DNA of 64,000 bases, taken from assembly GCF_004011885.1 (NCBI RefSeq), contig NZ_SBEF01000004.1:1-64000 (forward strand), given 5' to 3'. This DNA is from Serratia microhaemolytica. GTDB lineage: Bacteria; Pseudomonadota; Gammaproteobacteria; Enterobacterales; Enterobacteriaceae. The notes under the pieces were generated by a model. That model was not told where the DNA came from. It saw nothing but the letters and a program-made list of their open reading frames with translations, and searched no databases. Position 1 is the stretch's first letter; each line of letters begins with the position of its first letter. The position numbers and the translations under genes were made by a program. Below are positions 24,201 through 33,183 of the stretch, piece by piece.

Positions 24201-24263
24201 CAGCGAGATAAACAAGAAGGCGCACTGGCACCTTCCAGATCATGTTGTGCTAAGCCGTGCTGA

Positions 24264-24527
24264 TTAACTAAATAGACCAAGATGTTCTTTGGCATAGTTC
24301 TCAAAATCGTTAAAACCACCGATATGCTTTTGATCGACAAACACCTGTGGCACAGTTTCAACAGGTTTACCGACAGTTTTTTCCAGATCAGCCTTACTGA
24401 TGCCTTCTGCGTGAATATCAACATAGCGGAAAGAAAAATCATCACGATCTTGTGTCAGTTTCTCGGCCAACTCTTTGGCACGTACACAGAATGGACAGCC
24501 AGGACGGCCGAAGATAACAGCAAACAT
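24264..24527 (-). CDS. grxA: glutaredoxin 1
   Basis: GrxA is a GSH-dependent disulphide oxidoreductase that reduces ribonucleotide reductase and OxyR. The 87-residue thioredoxin-fold protein has the active site C11-P-F-C14, cis-Pro TVPQVF and the GSH-binding HIGGFNDF motif. E. coli grxA is OxyR-activated; I could not identify an OxyR site here with confidence. It is divergent from ybjC as in E. coli. Confidence 0.95.
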   Translation of the reverse strand: MFAVIFGRPGCPFCVRAKELAEKLTQDRDDFSFRYVDIHAEGISKADLEKTVGKPVETVPQVFVDQKHIGGFNDFENYAKEHLGLFS

Positions 24528-24823
24528 ACGATACTCCTAAAGGGTTATTAGATGACTAGCTGCCATTGTAACGAGATCCGTTGCGTAATAAAAAGCTGCA
24601 TTAATCATAAATTATCGGGCTAAGCGCTTTGTACTGTAGCGACTAACAGGTGACTGCTCCAAGTCACCACTCTGTTACCCGCTACTATGCCTAGTGTGTG
24701 TGATGAATAAAAGCAGGTGTTACCTGTTGCTTTGATATCTTTAGCCAATCGTTGATTGCCGCCTAGACTGTTACCAATCAAATTTATTGATTACACTGAC
24801 GGCAGCAAGTGGGGGAGAAGAAA

Positions 24824-25123
24824 ATGCGTTCATTGAGTCAGTTACCGCGCTTATTGTTATGGCTGGAAGCGCTGGGATTGTTGTTGTTAATGCTAGCCTA
24901 CTTAAACAGCCGAGAACTGATAGTACTGCCTGGAATATTGGCTACGCCGTTGGCGGCAATTGTGATGATCTTTTTTGCCATTGCATTAATGCTACCTGCG
25001 GCGACGGTGCTAGTCTGGCGAACAGTACAAGGCAGTGGCGAATGGTTACAAGCACACCGCCCGCCATCGCACGATAAGCACCGTGCTCATCAGCAACAGC
25101 AACAGGTGCCGCGTAAAAAGTAA
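24824..25123 (+). CDS. ybjC: DUF1418 membrane protein YbjC
   Basis: A 99-residue protein with two transmembrane helices (residues about 10-27 and 43-62) and a polar Gln/His-rich tail, matching E. coli YbjC. The ATG follows GGGGGAGAAGAAA, a strong ribosome site. In E. coli nfsA lies between ybjC and rimK; here only 96 bp separate them, so nfsA has been lost. Function unknown. Confidence 0.85.
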   Translation: MRSLSQLPRLLLWLEALGLLLLMLAYLNSRELIVLPGILATPLAAIVMIFFAIALMLPAATVLVWRTVQGSGEWLQAHRPPSHDKHRAHQQQQQVPRKK

Positions 25124-25219
25124 TATTTTTATTAATCATAATGATGAAGGTTAAAGCGTGCTGGTATAGAGACGTCATTAGCCAGGTTAAACCAGAACTC
25201 TTCTGTTAAGGAGTCAAGG

Positions 25220-26107
25220 GTGAAATTAGCACTTATTTCACGCGACAGTGGGTTATATTCCTGCAAAAGCCTGATCCATGCTGCAGAGCTGCGAGGGCAT
25301 CACATTGAAGTGCTTGATCCCTCACGTTGCAGCCTGAATATCAATACCCGTGGCTTGCAGTTATATCATCGGGCGGATCTGCTACCTCATTACGATGCCG
25401 TGATCCCTCGTATTGGCGCTATGATTGCGCTTTATGGTATTGCAGTGTTACGGCAATTTGAGCTACTTGGCAGTTATGCCTTAAACCGTGCTGAGGCGAT
25501 TAGTCGAGCACGTGACAAACTACACGCCTTACAGCTACTCGCCAGTGCTGGCATCAGCGTACCCATCACGAGCTTTGGTTACGCACTGGAGGATACCACC
25601 AACCTGATCAAACTGGTGGGTGGAGCACCGGTCGTGGTGAAAGTGCTGGAAGGAACGCAAGGCATAGGTGTTGCGCTGGCGGATACGCCATCAGCAGCGG
25701 CAAGTACCATTGATGCTTTTCATAGTGTTAACGCCGATATCTTGGTGCAACAGTACATTCGAGAGGCAAACGGGTGTGACATCCGTTGCTTAGTGATTGG
25801 TGATCAAGTGGTTGCTGCGATTGAACGCCAAGCCAAACCAGGTGAATTCCGCTCTAACCTGCACCGGGGTGGTCGTGCTCGCCAAGCTGAACTCAGTGAA
25901 CAAGAACGTAGTGTGGCGATTAATGCGACGGCGGCACTCGGGTTGTCGGTGGCGGGTGTTGATCTGTTACGTGCCGCTCAGGGACCGCTAGTGATGGAAG
26001 TCAACGCTTCTCCGGGGTTAGAAGGGATCGAAACGACAACAGGTGTTGATGTTGCTGGTTTGATGATAATGCACATAGAACAGCAGGTTATGCTAAGTTC
26101 TCGCTGA
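25220..26107 (+). CDS. rimK: ribosomal protein S6 glutamate ligase RimK
   Basis: RimK adds glutamate residues to the C-terminus of ribosomal protein S6. It is an ATP-grasp enzyme of 295 residues. The ATP-binding [13 protein letters not shown] segment, the [13 protein letters not shown] strand and the Mg-binding [14 protein letters not shown] motif near residue 265 are all present. GTTAAGGAGTC precedes the GTG/ATG start region. It is upstream of ybjN, as in E. coli. Confidence 0.93.
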   Translation: MKLALISRDSGLYSCKSLIHAAELRGHHIEVLDPSRCSLNINTRGLQLYHRADLLPHYDAVIPRIGAMIALYGIAVLRQFELLGSYALNRAEAISRARDKLHALQLLASAGISVPITSFGYALEDTTNLIKLVGGAPVVVKVLEGTQGIGVALADTPSAAASTIDAFHSVNADILVQQYIREANGCDIRCLVIGDQVVAAIERQAKPGEFRSNLHRGGRARQAELSEQERSVAINATAALGLSVAGVDLLRAAQGPLVMEVNASPGLEGIETTTGVDVAGLMIMHIEQQVMLSSR

Positions 26108-26271
26108 GTTTTTGCTATTTTATAGCATGCAACCTGTACTGTGTGTTGTTGAAAACCGGCAATGGCGGTAGCTACGCAGTGAATTTAGCATTTTTGATCG
26201 TGGCATCTTAGGCGAATATTCCGTAAGCTATGCGCCTTTCGATCTATTTGACCTCGCGAGGCAGTTTATTT

Positions 26272-26751
26272 ATGGATCCGCTTATCGTCCCTGATTTGGC
26301 GTTATTGCGCTCTTGGTTGGATCAGCTCGGTATCTCCTTCTTTGAGTGCGACTCTTGCCAAGCTTTGCACCTACCACACATGCAAAATTTTGATGGGGTA
26401 TTTGATGCAAAGCTTGATATCGTTGATGGTGTAGTGATCTTTTCTGCACTGGCGGAGGTTAAACCCACCGCACTGTTGCCACTGTTCACTGATTTGAGTC
26501 AGATCAATGCCAGTTCTTTGACGATAAAGGCATTTATTGATATCCAAGATGATAATTTACCAAAATTAATCGTCTGCCAGTCACTGAGCGGTATCGTTGG
26601 TATTACCTATCGCCAATTTGCCCACTTCATGCAGCAAGGAGAAGAGCAGATCTCAATGGTGATCCTTGAGGCTCGAGCTAATGATCTGCTGTTTCTCGGT
26701 GAGGAAGAAGAGAGCGGCACAACCAATATCCGCCAAACCATGCTGCATTGA
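26272..26751 (+). CDS. ybjN: YbjN family protein
   Basis: A 159-residue cytoplasmic protein with the T3SS-chaperone-like YbjN fold. The conserved FFECDSCQALHLPHMQNFDGVFDA core (residues about 20-43) and INASSLTIKAF are nearly identical to E. coli YbjN. It has been described as a regulator affecting motility and stress. ATG 26272 (MDPLIVPDL) is chosen by alignment; a longer frame from 26230 is open but unlikely. Confidence 0.9.
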   Translation: MDPLIVPDLALLRSWLDQLGISFFECDSCQALHLPHMQNFDGVFDAKLDIVDGVVIFSALAEVKPTALLPLFTDLSQINASSLTIKAFIDIQDDNLPKLIVCQSLSGIVGITYRQFAHFMQQGEEQISMVILEARANDLLFLGEEEESGTTNIRQTMLH

Positions 26752-26891
26752 GATCGTGGCCAAGTTCAGTGGTGAATGCAAAATGCCGCACAGTGGCGTC
26801 GTGTTGGTGAGCCTAGCAAGGCGAAAGACTCAAAGGAGCGATCGCCTGCTGGCAGTAAGTGGCGTGCACTGAAGCTTTGGTCGCGTGGTTA

Positions 26892-27626
26892 TTACTGTTT
26901 GGGAAACCACTTGTTATTGATGGCGTCATAAGTGCCATCGGCCTTGATCGCTGCCAGTGCGGTGTTGAGCTTTTTCAGTAATGCTTTATTATCCAACCGG
27001 ACGGCAATACCCAAACCACTGCCAAAATATTGTGCATCGGCTACTGGTTCACCCACCATCGTCAACTGTGGATGGACTTTGAGCCATTCGTTTACCGCTG
27101 CAGTATCTCCAAAAACGCCCTCGATACGCCCATTACTCAGCTCCAGGAGCGCATTTTGGTAGCTGTCATAAGAGACAGCTTTAATGTCAGGATATTTATC
27201 TTGCAGGTATTTCTGATGAGTAGTGCCATTCTCCATACCGACCTTTTTACCTTGCAGATCAGCTAATGAGTTAAATTTACCCTTATATGCCACCACCACC
27301 GCCGAGTTGGCGTAATAGGGCTGGGTGAAAGCTACCTGCTTACTACGCTCTGGAGTGATATCCATTCCAGAGATGACAGCGTCATATCTTTTAAATTTTA
27401 GTGCTGCAATCAGACTGTCAAATGCCTGATTAGTAAAGGTACAGTTGGCCTTCATCTGTTTGCAGAGCGCTTTAGCTAAATCGATATCAAAACCAGCTAA
27501 CTGGTTATTTGCATCGAGAAACTCGAAGGGCGGATAGGTTGCAGAAGAGGCAAAACGGATCTGCTCTGCAGCAAGCGTATTCATGGTAATCCCGGCGAGA
27601 AGGGTAGCAATTAGTACTTTTTTCAT
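26892..27626 (-). CDS. artJ: arginine-binding periplasmic protein ArtJ
   Basis: This is the solute-binding protein of the arginine ABC transporter. The 244-residue precursor has a Sec signal ending at LAA and then the SBP_bac_3 core. The core carries FEFLDANNQLAGFDIDLAKALC, DAVISGMDITPERSKQV and MENGTTHQKYLQDKYP (ligand-contacting regions). It is transcribed alone from its own promoter region, which carries two ArgR boxes. It is paralogous to artI. Confidence 0.94.
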   Translation of the reverse strand: MKKVLIATLLAGITMNTLAAEQIRFASSATYPPFEFLDANNQLAGFDIDLAKALCKQMKANCTFTNQAFDSLIAALKFKRYDAVISGMDITPERSKQVAFTQPYYANSAVVVAYKGKFNSLADLQGKKVGMENGTTHQKYLQDKYPDIKAVSYDSYQNALLELSNGRIEGVFGDTAAVNEWLKVHPQLTMVGEPVADAQYFGSGLGIAVRLDNKALLKKLNTALAAIKADGTYDAINNKWFPKQ

Positions 27627-27712
27627 AACGGATTTTTTCCTGGCAACGGTGTTAAGTCTATGAACCCACGCGAACAGAGCGCGGGCTATTGGTAGAGCAC
27701 TATGCCATTGGT

Positions 27713-27747
27713 TGAATGGATATGCAACATTAATGACTTAAAATTCA
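27713..27747. promoter_or_regulatory. pair of ArgR boxes upstream of artJ
   Basis: TGACTTAAAATTCA (27734-27747) differs from the ARG-box consensus TGAATWWWWATTCA at one position. TGAATGGATATGCA (27713-27726) is a weaker second box. Their centres are 21 bp apart, the canonical ArgR hexamer spacing. Arginine-dependent repression of artJ is established in E. coli. Confidence 0.75.
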
Positions 27748-27785
27748 CATTAAGCAGTGATAAAGCGAGGGCATGTAACCAATAC

Positions 27786-27808
27786 TAAAATAACATACTG
27801 TTATTTTA
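27786..27808. repeat. AT-rich inverted repeat upstream of artJ
   Basis: TAAAATAAC/GTTATTTTA with a five-base loop forms a perfect 9-bp stem in the 318-bp gap between artM and artJ. It may be an operator or part of the artJ promoter region. The gap holds no gene. Confidence 0.4.
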
Positions 27809-27883
27809 AGTTATTATTGCATGTGTCATAGATAGGGGGAGCATAACGTTATTTGGTGAACAACAGTGAGCAAATGGGGCAAC

Positions 27884-27904
27884 TGGGCGGCAGCCAACCG
27901 CCCA
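27884..27904 (-). terminator. possible art operon terminator
   Basis: TGGGCGG/CCGCCCA with a seven-base loop lies about 40 bp after the artM stop on the leftward strand. No T run follows, so it could instead be a Rho-dependent pause or an mRNA 3' stabiliser. Confidence 0.35.
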
Positions 27905-27944
27905 CACCAGAACATTGCTGCTGAAGGCGGTCACCTAATAGTGG

Positions 27945-28613
27945 CTAATTACGCTGTTCAAACACTAGCGCACGCTGCTCAACCCAGCGCATCAACAGAG
28001 TAAGCAGACCATTAACGGTCAGGTAGACGATGCCAGCGGCACCAAACACCATCACATCGTAGGTTCGACCATACATCAACTGGCTATAACCCATCACTTC
28101 CATCAGCGTGATGGTATAAGCCAGCGAGGTACTTTTAAACACCAACACCACTTCGTTAGAGTAAGAGGAGAGCGCGCGTTTGAAAGCAAAAGGCAGCAGA
28201 ATACGCAGCGTCTGCTGGCGTGACAAACCTAATGCTTCACAGGCTTGCCACTGCCCAGTAGGAATAGCACGTACTGCACCGTGAAATAACAAGGTGGTAT
28301 AGGCAGCGCTGTTCAACGCCAATGCAATCATCGCACAGAGCCAAGGCTGTGACAGTAACTCCCATAACCACGGATAGGCACGAATTGCTGGGAACTGCCC
28401 AGGACCATAGTAAATCAGGAAGATCTGCACCAGCAGCGGAGTGCCAGTAAACAGCGTAATGTAGCCCTTGACCAACGGGCTGATTATCGCTGTTTTCAAC
28501 GTCAGAACCACGGTGAGCAGCAACGAGAGCAGTAAAGCAACAATCAATGCTGCAATGGTCAGCGACAGGCTGGTATGTAACCCTTTCAGGATCTCAGGCA
28601 AGAACGCAAGCAT
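27945..28613 (-). CDS. artM: arginine ABC transporter permease ArtM
   Basis: An inner-membrane permease of 222 residues, the E. coli length, with about five transmembrane helices and the EAA loop around ACEALGLSRQQTLRILLP. GGAG lies before ATG 28613. The start shares one base with the artQ stop (TAATG), so the two permease subunits are coupled. It forms the ArtQ-ArtM heterodimer with ATPase ArtP. Confidence 0.94.
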   Translation of the reverse strand: MLAFLPEILKGLHTSLSLTIAALIVALLLSLLLTVVLTLKTAIISPLVKGYITLFTGTPLLVQIFLIYYGPGQFPAIRAYPWLWELLSQPWLCAMIALALNSAAYTTLLFHGAVRAIPTGQWQACEALGLSRQQTLRILLPFAFKRALSSYSNEVVLVFKSTSLAYTITLMEVMGYSQLMYGRTYDVMVFGAAGIVYLTVNGLLTLLMRWVEQRALVFEQRN

Positions 28614-29329
28614 TAACAAGCTCTCCGTTCAAAACGGGTGGTATGCAGTTCGATCCGCTTCAAGATGTACTGGCTGAGTAGGGTAACCAGCAGATAAATC
28701 AGCGCAGCAATCATGTACCAAGTAAACGGTTCTTGGGTGCGTGTTGCAATACTTTTAGTCTGTAGCATCAGATCGTTAACGCTGATTAATGACACCAACG
28801 CAGTATCTTTGAGCAACACCAACCACTGGTTGCCAAGCCCCGGGAGTGCGTGTCGCCACATCTGCGGCATGATCAGACGAAAAAAGATCACCGTTTTAGT
28901 TAGCCCTAAAGCTTGTCCCGATTCGCGCTGCCCCTGTGGCACGGCTTTCAACGCGCCGCGCAGTGTTTGCGAAGCATAAGCTGCATAGAGCAGAGCGAGC
29001 GCAATCACACCACAGAGGAACGGGCTGACCTCAAAACTGTCAATCGGTAACTGCACATTGAACTGAAACAGTCCGAGATTGAGGGTAAAACCCTCTGAAA
29101 GCAGTAACAGCAACTGAGAAGAACCAAAATAGATAAACAGTACCACCAGAATTTCCGGCAAACCGCGTAGTAGGGTTACCCAAACAGTGGCCAGCCAACT
29201 GATGCTACGCCAACGCGAAGACTCCCAGACAGCAAACAGCATGGCCAGCAGCAAACCGAGCATCAGCGCAGAAAGAGCCAACGCGATGGTCATCCCAGCC
29301 GCGCTGGCAAGCGATTGAATTTCATTCAT
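28613..29329 (-). CDS. artQ: arginine ABC transporter permease ArtQ
   Basis: The second permease subunit, 238 residues as in E. coli, has an N-terminal periplasmic start and five helices. Its EAA loop [20 protein letters not shown] contacts ArtP. It lies nine bases after artI on the same strand. The operon order artP-artI-artQ-artM is as in E. coli. Confidence 0.94.
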   Translation of the reverse strand: MNEIQSLASAAGMTIALALSALMLGLLLAMLFAVWESSRWRSISWLATVWVTLLRGLPEILVVLFIYFGSSQLLLLLSEGFTLNLGLFQFNVQLPIDSFEVSPFLCGVIALALLYAAYASQTLRGALKAVPQGQRESGQALGLTKTVIFFRLIMPQMWRHALPGLGNQWLVLLKDTALVSLISVNDLMLQTKSIATRTQEPFTWYMIAALIYLLVTLLSQYILKRIELHTTRFERRAC

Positions 29330-29338
29330 GGGTGGTGA

Positions 29339-30067
29339 TTATTTCTTAAACCATTTGTTATGGATGGTTTCATAAGTGCCATCCTGCTTGATTTTGTCTA
29401 ACGCGAGGTTAAAGCGTTCTGCCAACTTTTTATCCTGCAAGCGCACAGCAATACCGAGACCGGTACCAAAATACTCCTTGTCAGTGATTTTGTTGCCGAC
29501 GGTAAATAACTCGTTGTTTTGCTCCAGCCATTCATTCACCACAGCACTGTCACCAAAGATGGCGTCGATACGCCCATTTTTTAGATCGAGCAGTGCATTC
29601 TGGTAGCTATCGTAAGGAACACTGTTGATTTGCGGGTATTTGTCCGCCAAGAACTTCTGGTGCGTGGTGCCATTCTGGCTACCGACACGCTTTCCTGCTA
29701 ATGCTGCGATATCGTTAATACTGGGTTTTTGAGCGACAAAAGTGGCGGAATTGTCGTAGTAGGGCTGGGTAAACAACACCTGTTTTTGGCGCTCAGGGGT
29801 AATGTCCATACCAGAAATTACGGCATCAAAGCGCTTAAATCTGAGGCTTGGGATCAGGCTGTCAAACGCTTGGTTAGTAAACGTGCAGGTGGCATCAAGT
29901 TGTTTACAGAGTGCGTTAGCCAGATCAATATCAAACCCCTGAATTTTATTATCCTGACCGACAAATTCAAATGGAGGGTAAGAAGCTTCGGTAGCAAAAC
30001 GAATTGTCTCTGCAGTTGCAGAGAGAGACAGGCTAACCAATAGAGCGGAGATAAACAGTTTTTTCAT
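29339..30067 (-). CDS. artI: arginine-binding periplasmic protein ArtI
   Basis: This SBP_bac_3 protein of 242 residues has a Sec signal (cleavage near ATA). The family motifs FEFVGQDNKIQGFDIDLANALC, AVISGMDITPERQKQ and QNGTTHQKF are present. It is encoded within the artPIQM operon, whereas its paralogue artJ is separate, duplicating the E. coli arrangement. The two proteins probably differ in ligand preference. Confidence 0.94.
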   Translation of the reverse strand: MKKLFISALLVSLSLSATAETIRFATEASYPPFEFVGQDNKIQGFDIDLANALCKQLDATCTFTNQAFDSLIPSLRFKRFDAVISGMDITPERQKQVLFTQPYYDNSATFVAQKPSINDIAALAGKRVGSQNGTTHQKFLADKYPQINSVPYDSYQNALLDLKNGRIDAIFGDSAVVNEWLEQNNELFTVGNKITDKEYFGTGLGIAVRLQDKKLAERFNLALDKIKQDGTYETIHNKWFKK

Positions 30068-30100
30068 TAAAATTCCCCTAACAGCAGCAAATTTGGATGA

Positions 30101-30829
30101 TTAGTGTGATAAATAATTGGCAAATTCAGCCGTTTCCGGTTGCGTAAAATGCAATGCTGATCCCTGTTCAATGATACGGCCATTTTCCATATAAACCACA
30201 CGACTGGCAGTCTTACGAGCAACCTCCACTTCATGAGTAACAATCACCTGAGTAATGCCGGTGCTTGCCAGCTCATTGATGATATTAACGATTTGAGCGG
30301 TAATTTCCGGATCTAGCGCTGCAGTGGGTTCATCAAACAGCAACACCTGCGGCTCCATCATCAGCGCACGGGCAATCGCAACACGCTGTTGCTGTCCACC
30401 GGAAAGGTGCAGCGGAAAACGATCGGCAAAGTCATTTAACCTCAATCGAGTTAACAGATTATCAGCGCGTTCCACCGCTTGTGCTCTGTTTAAACCTAGC
30501 ACACGGCAAGGTGCTTCGATCAAGTTTTGCAGCACGGTCAGATGTGGCCAGAGGTGATATTGCTGAAACACCATACCCACATTCTGACGCAGATCACGAA
30601 TCGCCTTCTCGCCTGGAGGCTGTTGAAAATCAAACTGATTACCTGCAATATGCAGTTTGCCTGAACGCGGCATCTCCAGCAGATTGAGTACTCGCAGCAG
30701 AGAGCTTTTACCTGCACCGCTTGGCCCGAGCAGAACCAAAGTCTCCCCGGCTGGGCACTCTAGGCTGATGTCAAACAGCGCCTGGTGTGCGCCGTAGAAG
30801 CAGTTGATATCTTTTAGTTGAATACTCAT
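30101..30829 (-). CDS. artP: arginine ABC transporter ATPase ArtP
   Basis: A 242-residue ABC ATPase (E. coli length) with Walker [10 protein letters not shown], signature [15 protein letters not shown], Walker [13 protein letters not shown] and the switch His in [13 protein letters not shown] 30829 is chosen by alignment ([18 protein letters not shown]). Seven codons upstream an in-frame ATG encodes a near-copy of the same N-terminus (MSIQFQR), and the frame stays open to 30952. It heads the artPIQM operon. Confidence 0.94.
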   Translation of the reverse strand: MSIQLKDINCFYGAHQALFDISLECPAGETLVLLGPSGAGKSSLLRVLNLLEMPRSGKLHIAGNQFDFQQPPGEKAIRDLRQNVGMVFQQYHLWPHLTVLQNLIEAPCRVLGLNRAQAVERADNLLTRLRLNDFADRFPLHLSGGQQQRVAIARALMMEPQVLLFDEPTAALDPEITAQIVNIINELASTGITQVIVTHEVEVARKTASRVVYMENGRIIEQGSALHFTQPETAEFANYLSH

Positions 30830-31171
30830 GCGCTGAAATTGAATAGACATTGATGGCGCGAATGTTATCTTTCGCAGCATATTTATGCAATCTTTCGCTA
30901 GGTAAAATTTGCTTCTGGCACACAATAGTGTGAGCAAACTAGATAAAATCATTAAAAATCAGCCAGTGTAAGTTGATTTTGTTCATTATCTGTGCGGTTG
31001 ATATTAATCAATTGTTGATTTTTGTTTTTTTGGTGTGTTTCATTTTTTAGCTCTGCAATTGGGTAGTGCGCTGACTATGCTGCGGCCTATGTGATAAAGC
31101 CGATGCGATAAAGCCGATGCGAGTTGCCTAGTGGTGAACGGGGTTAACAGTAAAACAGAGAGGAGACAACG
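30830..31171. promoter_or_regulatory. artP / amiD divergent control region
   Basis: The 342 bp hold the promoters for leftward artPIQM and rightward amiD. AGCATATTTATGCA at 30876-30889 resembles an ArgR box with three deviations, and no well-matched partner stands at 21 bp. A 14-bp unit, GATAAAGCCGATGC, is present as two perfect tandem copies at 31093-31120. No gene is seen; E. coli has ybjP and ybjQ here. Confidence 0.5.
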
Positions 31172-32008
31172 GTGAAATTTACCGGGTTGATATTGATGCT
31201 GAGTGCATTGGCTGGTTGCCATTTCCCAGTAACGAACAGGGGAAATGACTATCAGATCATCGATAAATATGCTTCACAAGGGGCTGATCAACGTATTCGT
31301 TTCTTGGTGATGCACTATACCGCAGAAGATGTCGCTACTTCATTGCGTAAACTGACCGAAGAGCAAGTCAGTTCACACTATCTGCTACCCGCATTCTCGA
31401 AAAATGATGCCAGTCAGTTATCTGTCTACCAACTTGTTCCAGAACAGCAGCGAGCTTGGCACGCAGGAGAGAGTTATTGGCGTGGTCGTAGCCATCTTAA
31501 TGACACCTCGATTGGCATTGAAATTGTTAATCAAGGCCCGAAACAAAGCTGGTTTAACACCCGCTGGCATCCCTATTCGCAGCAGCAAATTGCACTATTG
31601 ATTGCGCTCAGTCGTGATATTGTACAACGTTATGATATTAAAGCCGTTGATGTGGTTGCCCATAGCGATATTTCCCCACAACGCAAGCAAGATCCCGGGC
31701 CATTGTTCCCATGGCAACAGTTGGCAGAAGCTGGGATTGGTGCCTGGCCAGATGCAGCAACTGTTGAGCACTATCTGGCTGGACGTGATCGCACTGCTGA
31801 AGTGCCGATAGCGCGCTTACTGGGGAAGCTGGCACGCTATGGTTATCGCATTGAGCCTGAGTGGGATGCCAGCCAGCAGAAGAAATTGCTGGTGGCATTT
31901 CAGATGCATTTCCGCCCAACTAATTATCGCGGTGAGCCAGATGCAGAGAGTGAAGCGATCATTGATGCATTGCTTAGCAAGTATTTTCCTGCTGCTCCGG
32001 CAAGTTAA
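31172..32008 (+). CDS. amiD: N-acetylmuramoyl-L-alanine amidase AmiD
   Basis: A lipoprotein amidase of the Ami_2 (zinc, T7-lysozyme-like) family, anchored to the outer membrane, acting on peptidoglycan and anhydro-muropeptides. The lipobox LAGC places the lipidated Cys at residue 16. The zinc-site regions [10 protein letters not shown] and [21 protein letters not shown] and the C-terminal peptidoglycan-binding [10 protein letters not shown] are conserved. At 278 residues it matches E. coli AmiD. It is preceded by GAGAGGAG and overlaps convergent ltaE by four bases. Confidence 0.93.
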   Translation: MKFTGLILMLSALAGCHFPVTNRGNDYQIIDKYASQGADQRIRFLVMHYTAEDVATSLRKLTEEQVSSHYLLPAFSKNDASQLSVYQLVPEQQRAWHAGESYWRGRSHLNDTSIGIEIVNQGPKQSWFNTRWHPYSQQQIALLIALSRDIVQRYDIKAVDVVAHSDISPQRKQDPGPLFPWQQLAEAGIGAWPDAATVEHYLAGRDRTAEVPIARLLGKLARYGYRIEPEWDASQQKKLLVAFQMHFRPTNYRGEPDAESEAIIDALLSKYFPAAPAS

Positions 32009-33030
32009 TTGGATTGTTGCTGATGCTGCAGAAAAGTTCGCCACAGTTCGACCACATGTTGTAAATCCTGACGGCTGACATTGAGGTGGGTGATAATCCG
32101 AGTCAGTGGCGCAGCACTGATTAACACGCCATTCTGCTGCATCCAATTGGCCAGTTTTGCTGCTGTCTCAGCAGATTGCTGTAGATAAAGGATATTGGTT
32201 TGTGCGCCTGAACCGACTATCTCCAGCCCGAGCTGACGTAACTGCTGCTCCAGCCACTGTGCATTGTCGTGATCCTCTTGCAGTCTGGCAACATTATGCT
32301 CAAGCGCATACAGACCGGCGGCAGCTAAAATACCTGCTTGACGCATACCGCCACCGACCATCTTGCGCCAGCGTATCGCGCGCTGAATAAACGCCTGACT
32401 GCCACAGAGTAACGAGCCAACCGGAGCACCTAATCCCTTGGAAAGACAGAGCGTAAAAGTATCGCAATACTGCACCAAGCTTTGCAGTGGTAACCCCAAT
32501 GCGACACAGGCATTAAGCAGGCGAGCGCCATCGATATGTAGCGCAAGCTGATGCTCACGCGTGAACTGCCACGCTTGTTGCAGGTAGCTTAACGGTAACA
32601 CTTTGCCACCGATGGTATTCTCGAGGCTAAGTAGGCGGGTTTTGGCAAAGTGGATATCATCGGGTTTGATGGCGGCGGCTACCTGTGCTAACGGCAAACT
32701 GCCATCGGCGGCAACTTCGATTGGCTGTGGTTGAATACTGCCTAACACTGCAGCACCACCGGCTTCATATTTGTAGTTATGTGCTTGCTGGCCAACAATG
32801 TACTCATCACCGCGCTGGCAATGACTGAGCAGCGCCACCAGATTGGCCTGAGTGCCGGTTGGCAGAAACAGCGCCGCTTCTTTGCCAGACAGTTTAACCG
32901 CAACATCCTGTAGTGCATTAACTGTGGGATCATCACCATAGACATCATCTCCCACTTCAGCGCTTGCCATCGCAGCCCGCATTGCGGCGCAAGGTTGTGT
33001 GACGGTATCGCTACGTAGATCAATCAGCAT
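32005..33030 (-). CDS. ltaE: low-specificity L-threonine aldolase LtaE
   Basis: A PLP enzyme cleaving L-threonine and L-allo-threonine to glycine and acetaldehyde. The 341-residue fold-type I aminotransferase-like chain has the N-terminal [11 protein letters not shown] motif, [13 protein letters not shown] and the PLP Lys in [12 protein letters not shown]. It is convergent with amiD. In E. coli ybjS-ybjT lie between amiD and ltaE, and poxB-hcr between ltaE and hcp; all four are missing here. Confidence 0.94.
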   Translation of the reverse strand: MLIDLRSDTVTQPCAAMRAAMASAEVGDDVYGDDPTVNALQDVAVKLSGKEAALFLPTGTQANLVALLSHCQRGDEYIVGQQAHNYKYEAGGAAVLGSIQPQPIEVAADGSLPLAQVAAAIKPDDIHFAKTRLLSLENTIGGKVLPLSYLQQAWQFTREHQLALHIDGARLLNACVALGLPLQSLVQYCDTFTLCLSKGLGAPVGSLLCGSQAFIQRAIRWRKMVGGGMRQAGILAAAGLYALEHNVARLQEDHDNAQWLEQQLRQLGLEIVGSGAQTNILYLQQSAETAAKLANWMQQNGVLISAAPLTRIITHLNVSRQDLQHVVELWRTFLQHQQQSN

Positions 33031-33183
33031 GTTATTTCTCGTTTGGTAGGGGGGAACATTACGCTAACTCACAATGCGATAAAAAACAAAAAATAAACAG
33101 CAGAAGTTGGTTTAGCGGCTCCTGCTGAGTTATCACCACGTGCTGATGCGAATTATGTAACCCCGTTACTGCTGAATCAGCGA

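Noticed and set aside
24528..24823. Possible OxyR site upstream of grxA
   Set aside because: No sequence with the four spaced ATAG/CTAT contacts could be recognised; expected from E. coli but not supported here.
31404..31919. Open frames inside amiD on both strands
   Set aside because: Fully explained as shadows of a well-conserved amidase gene.
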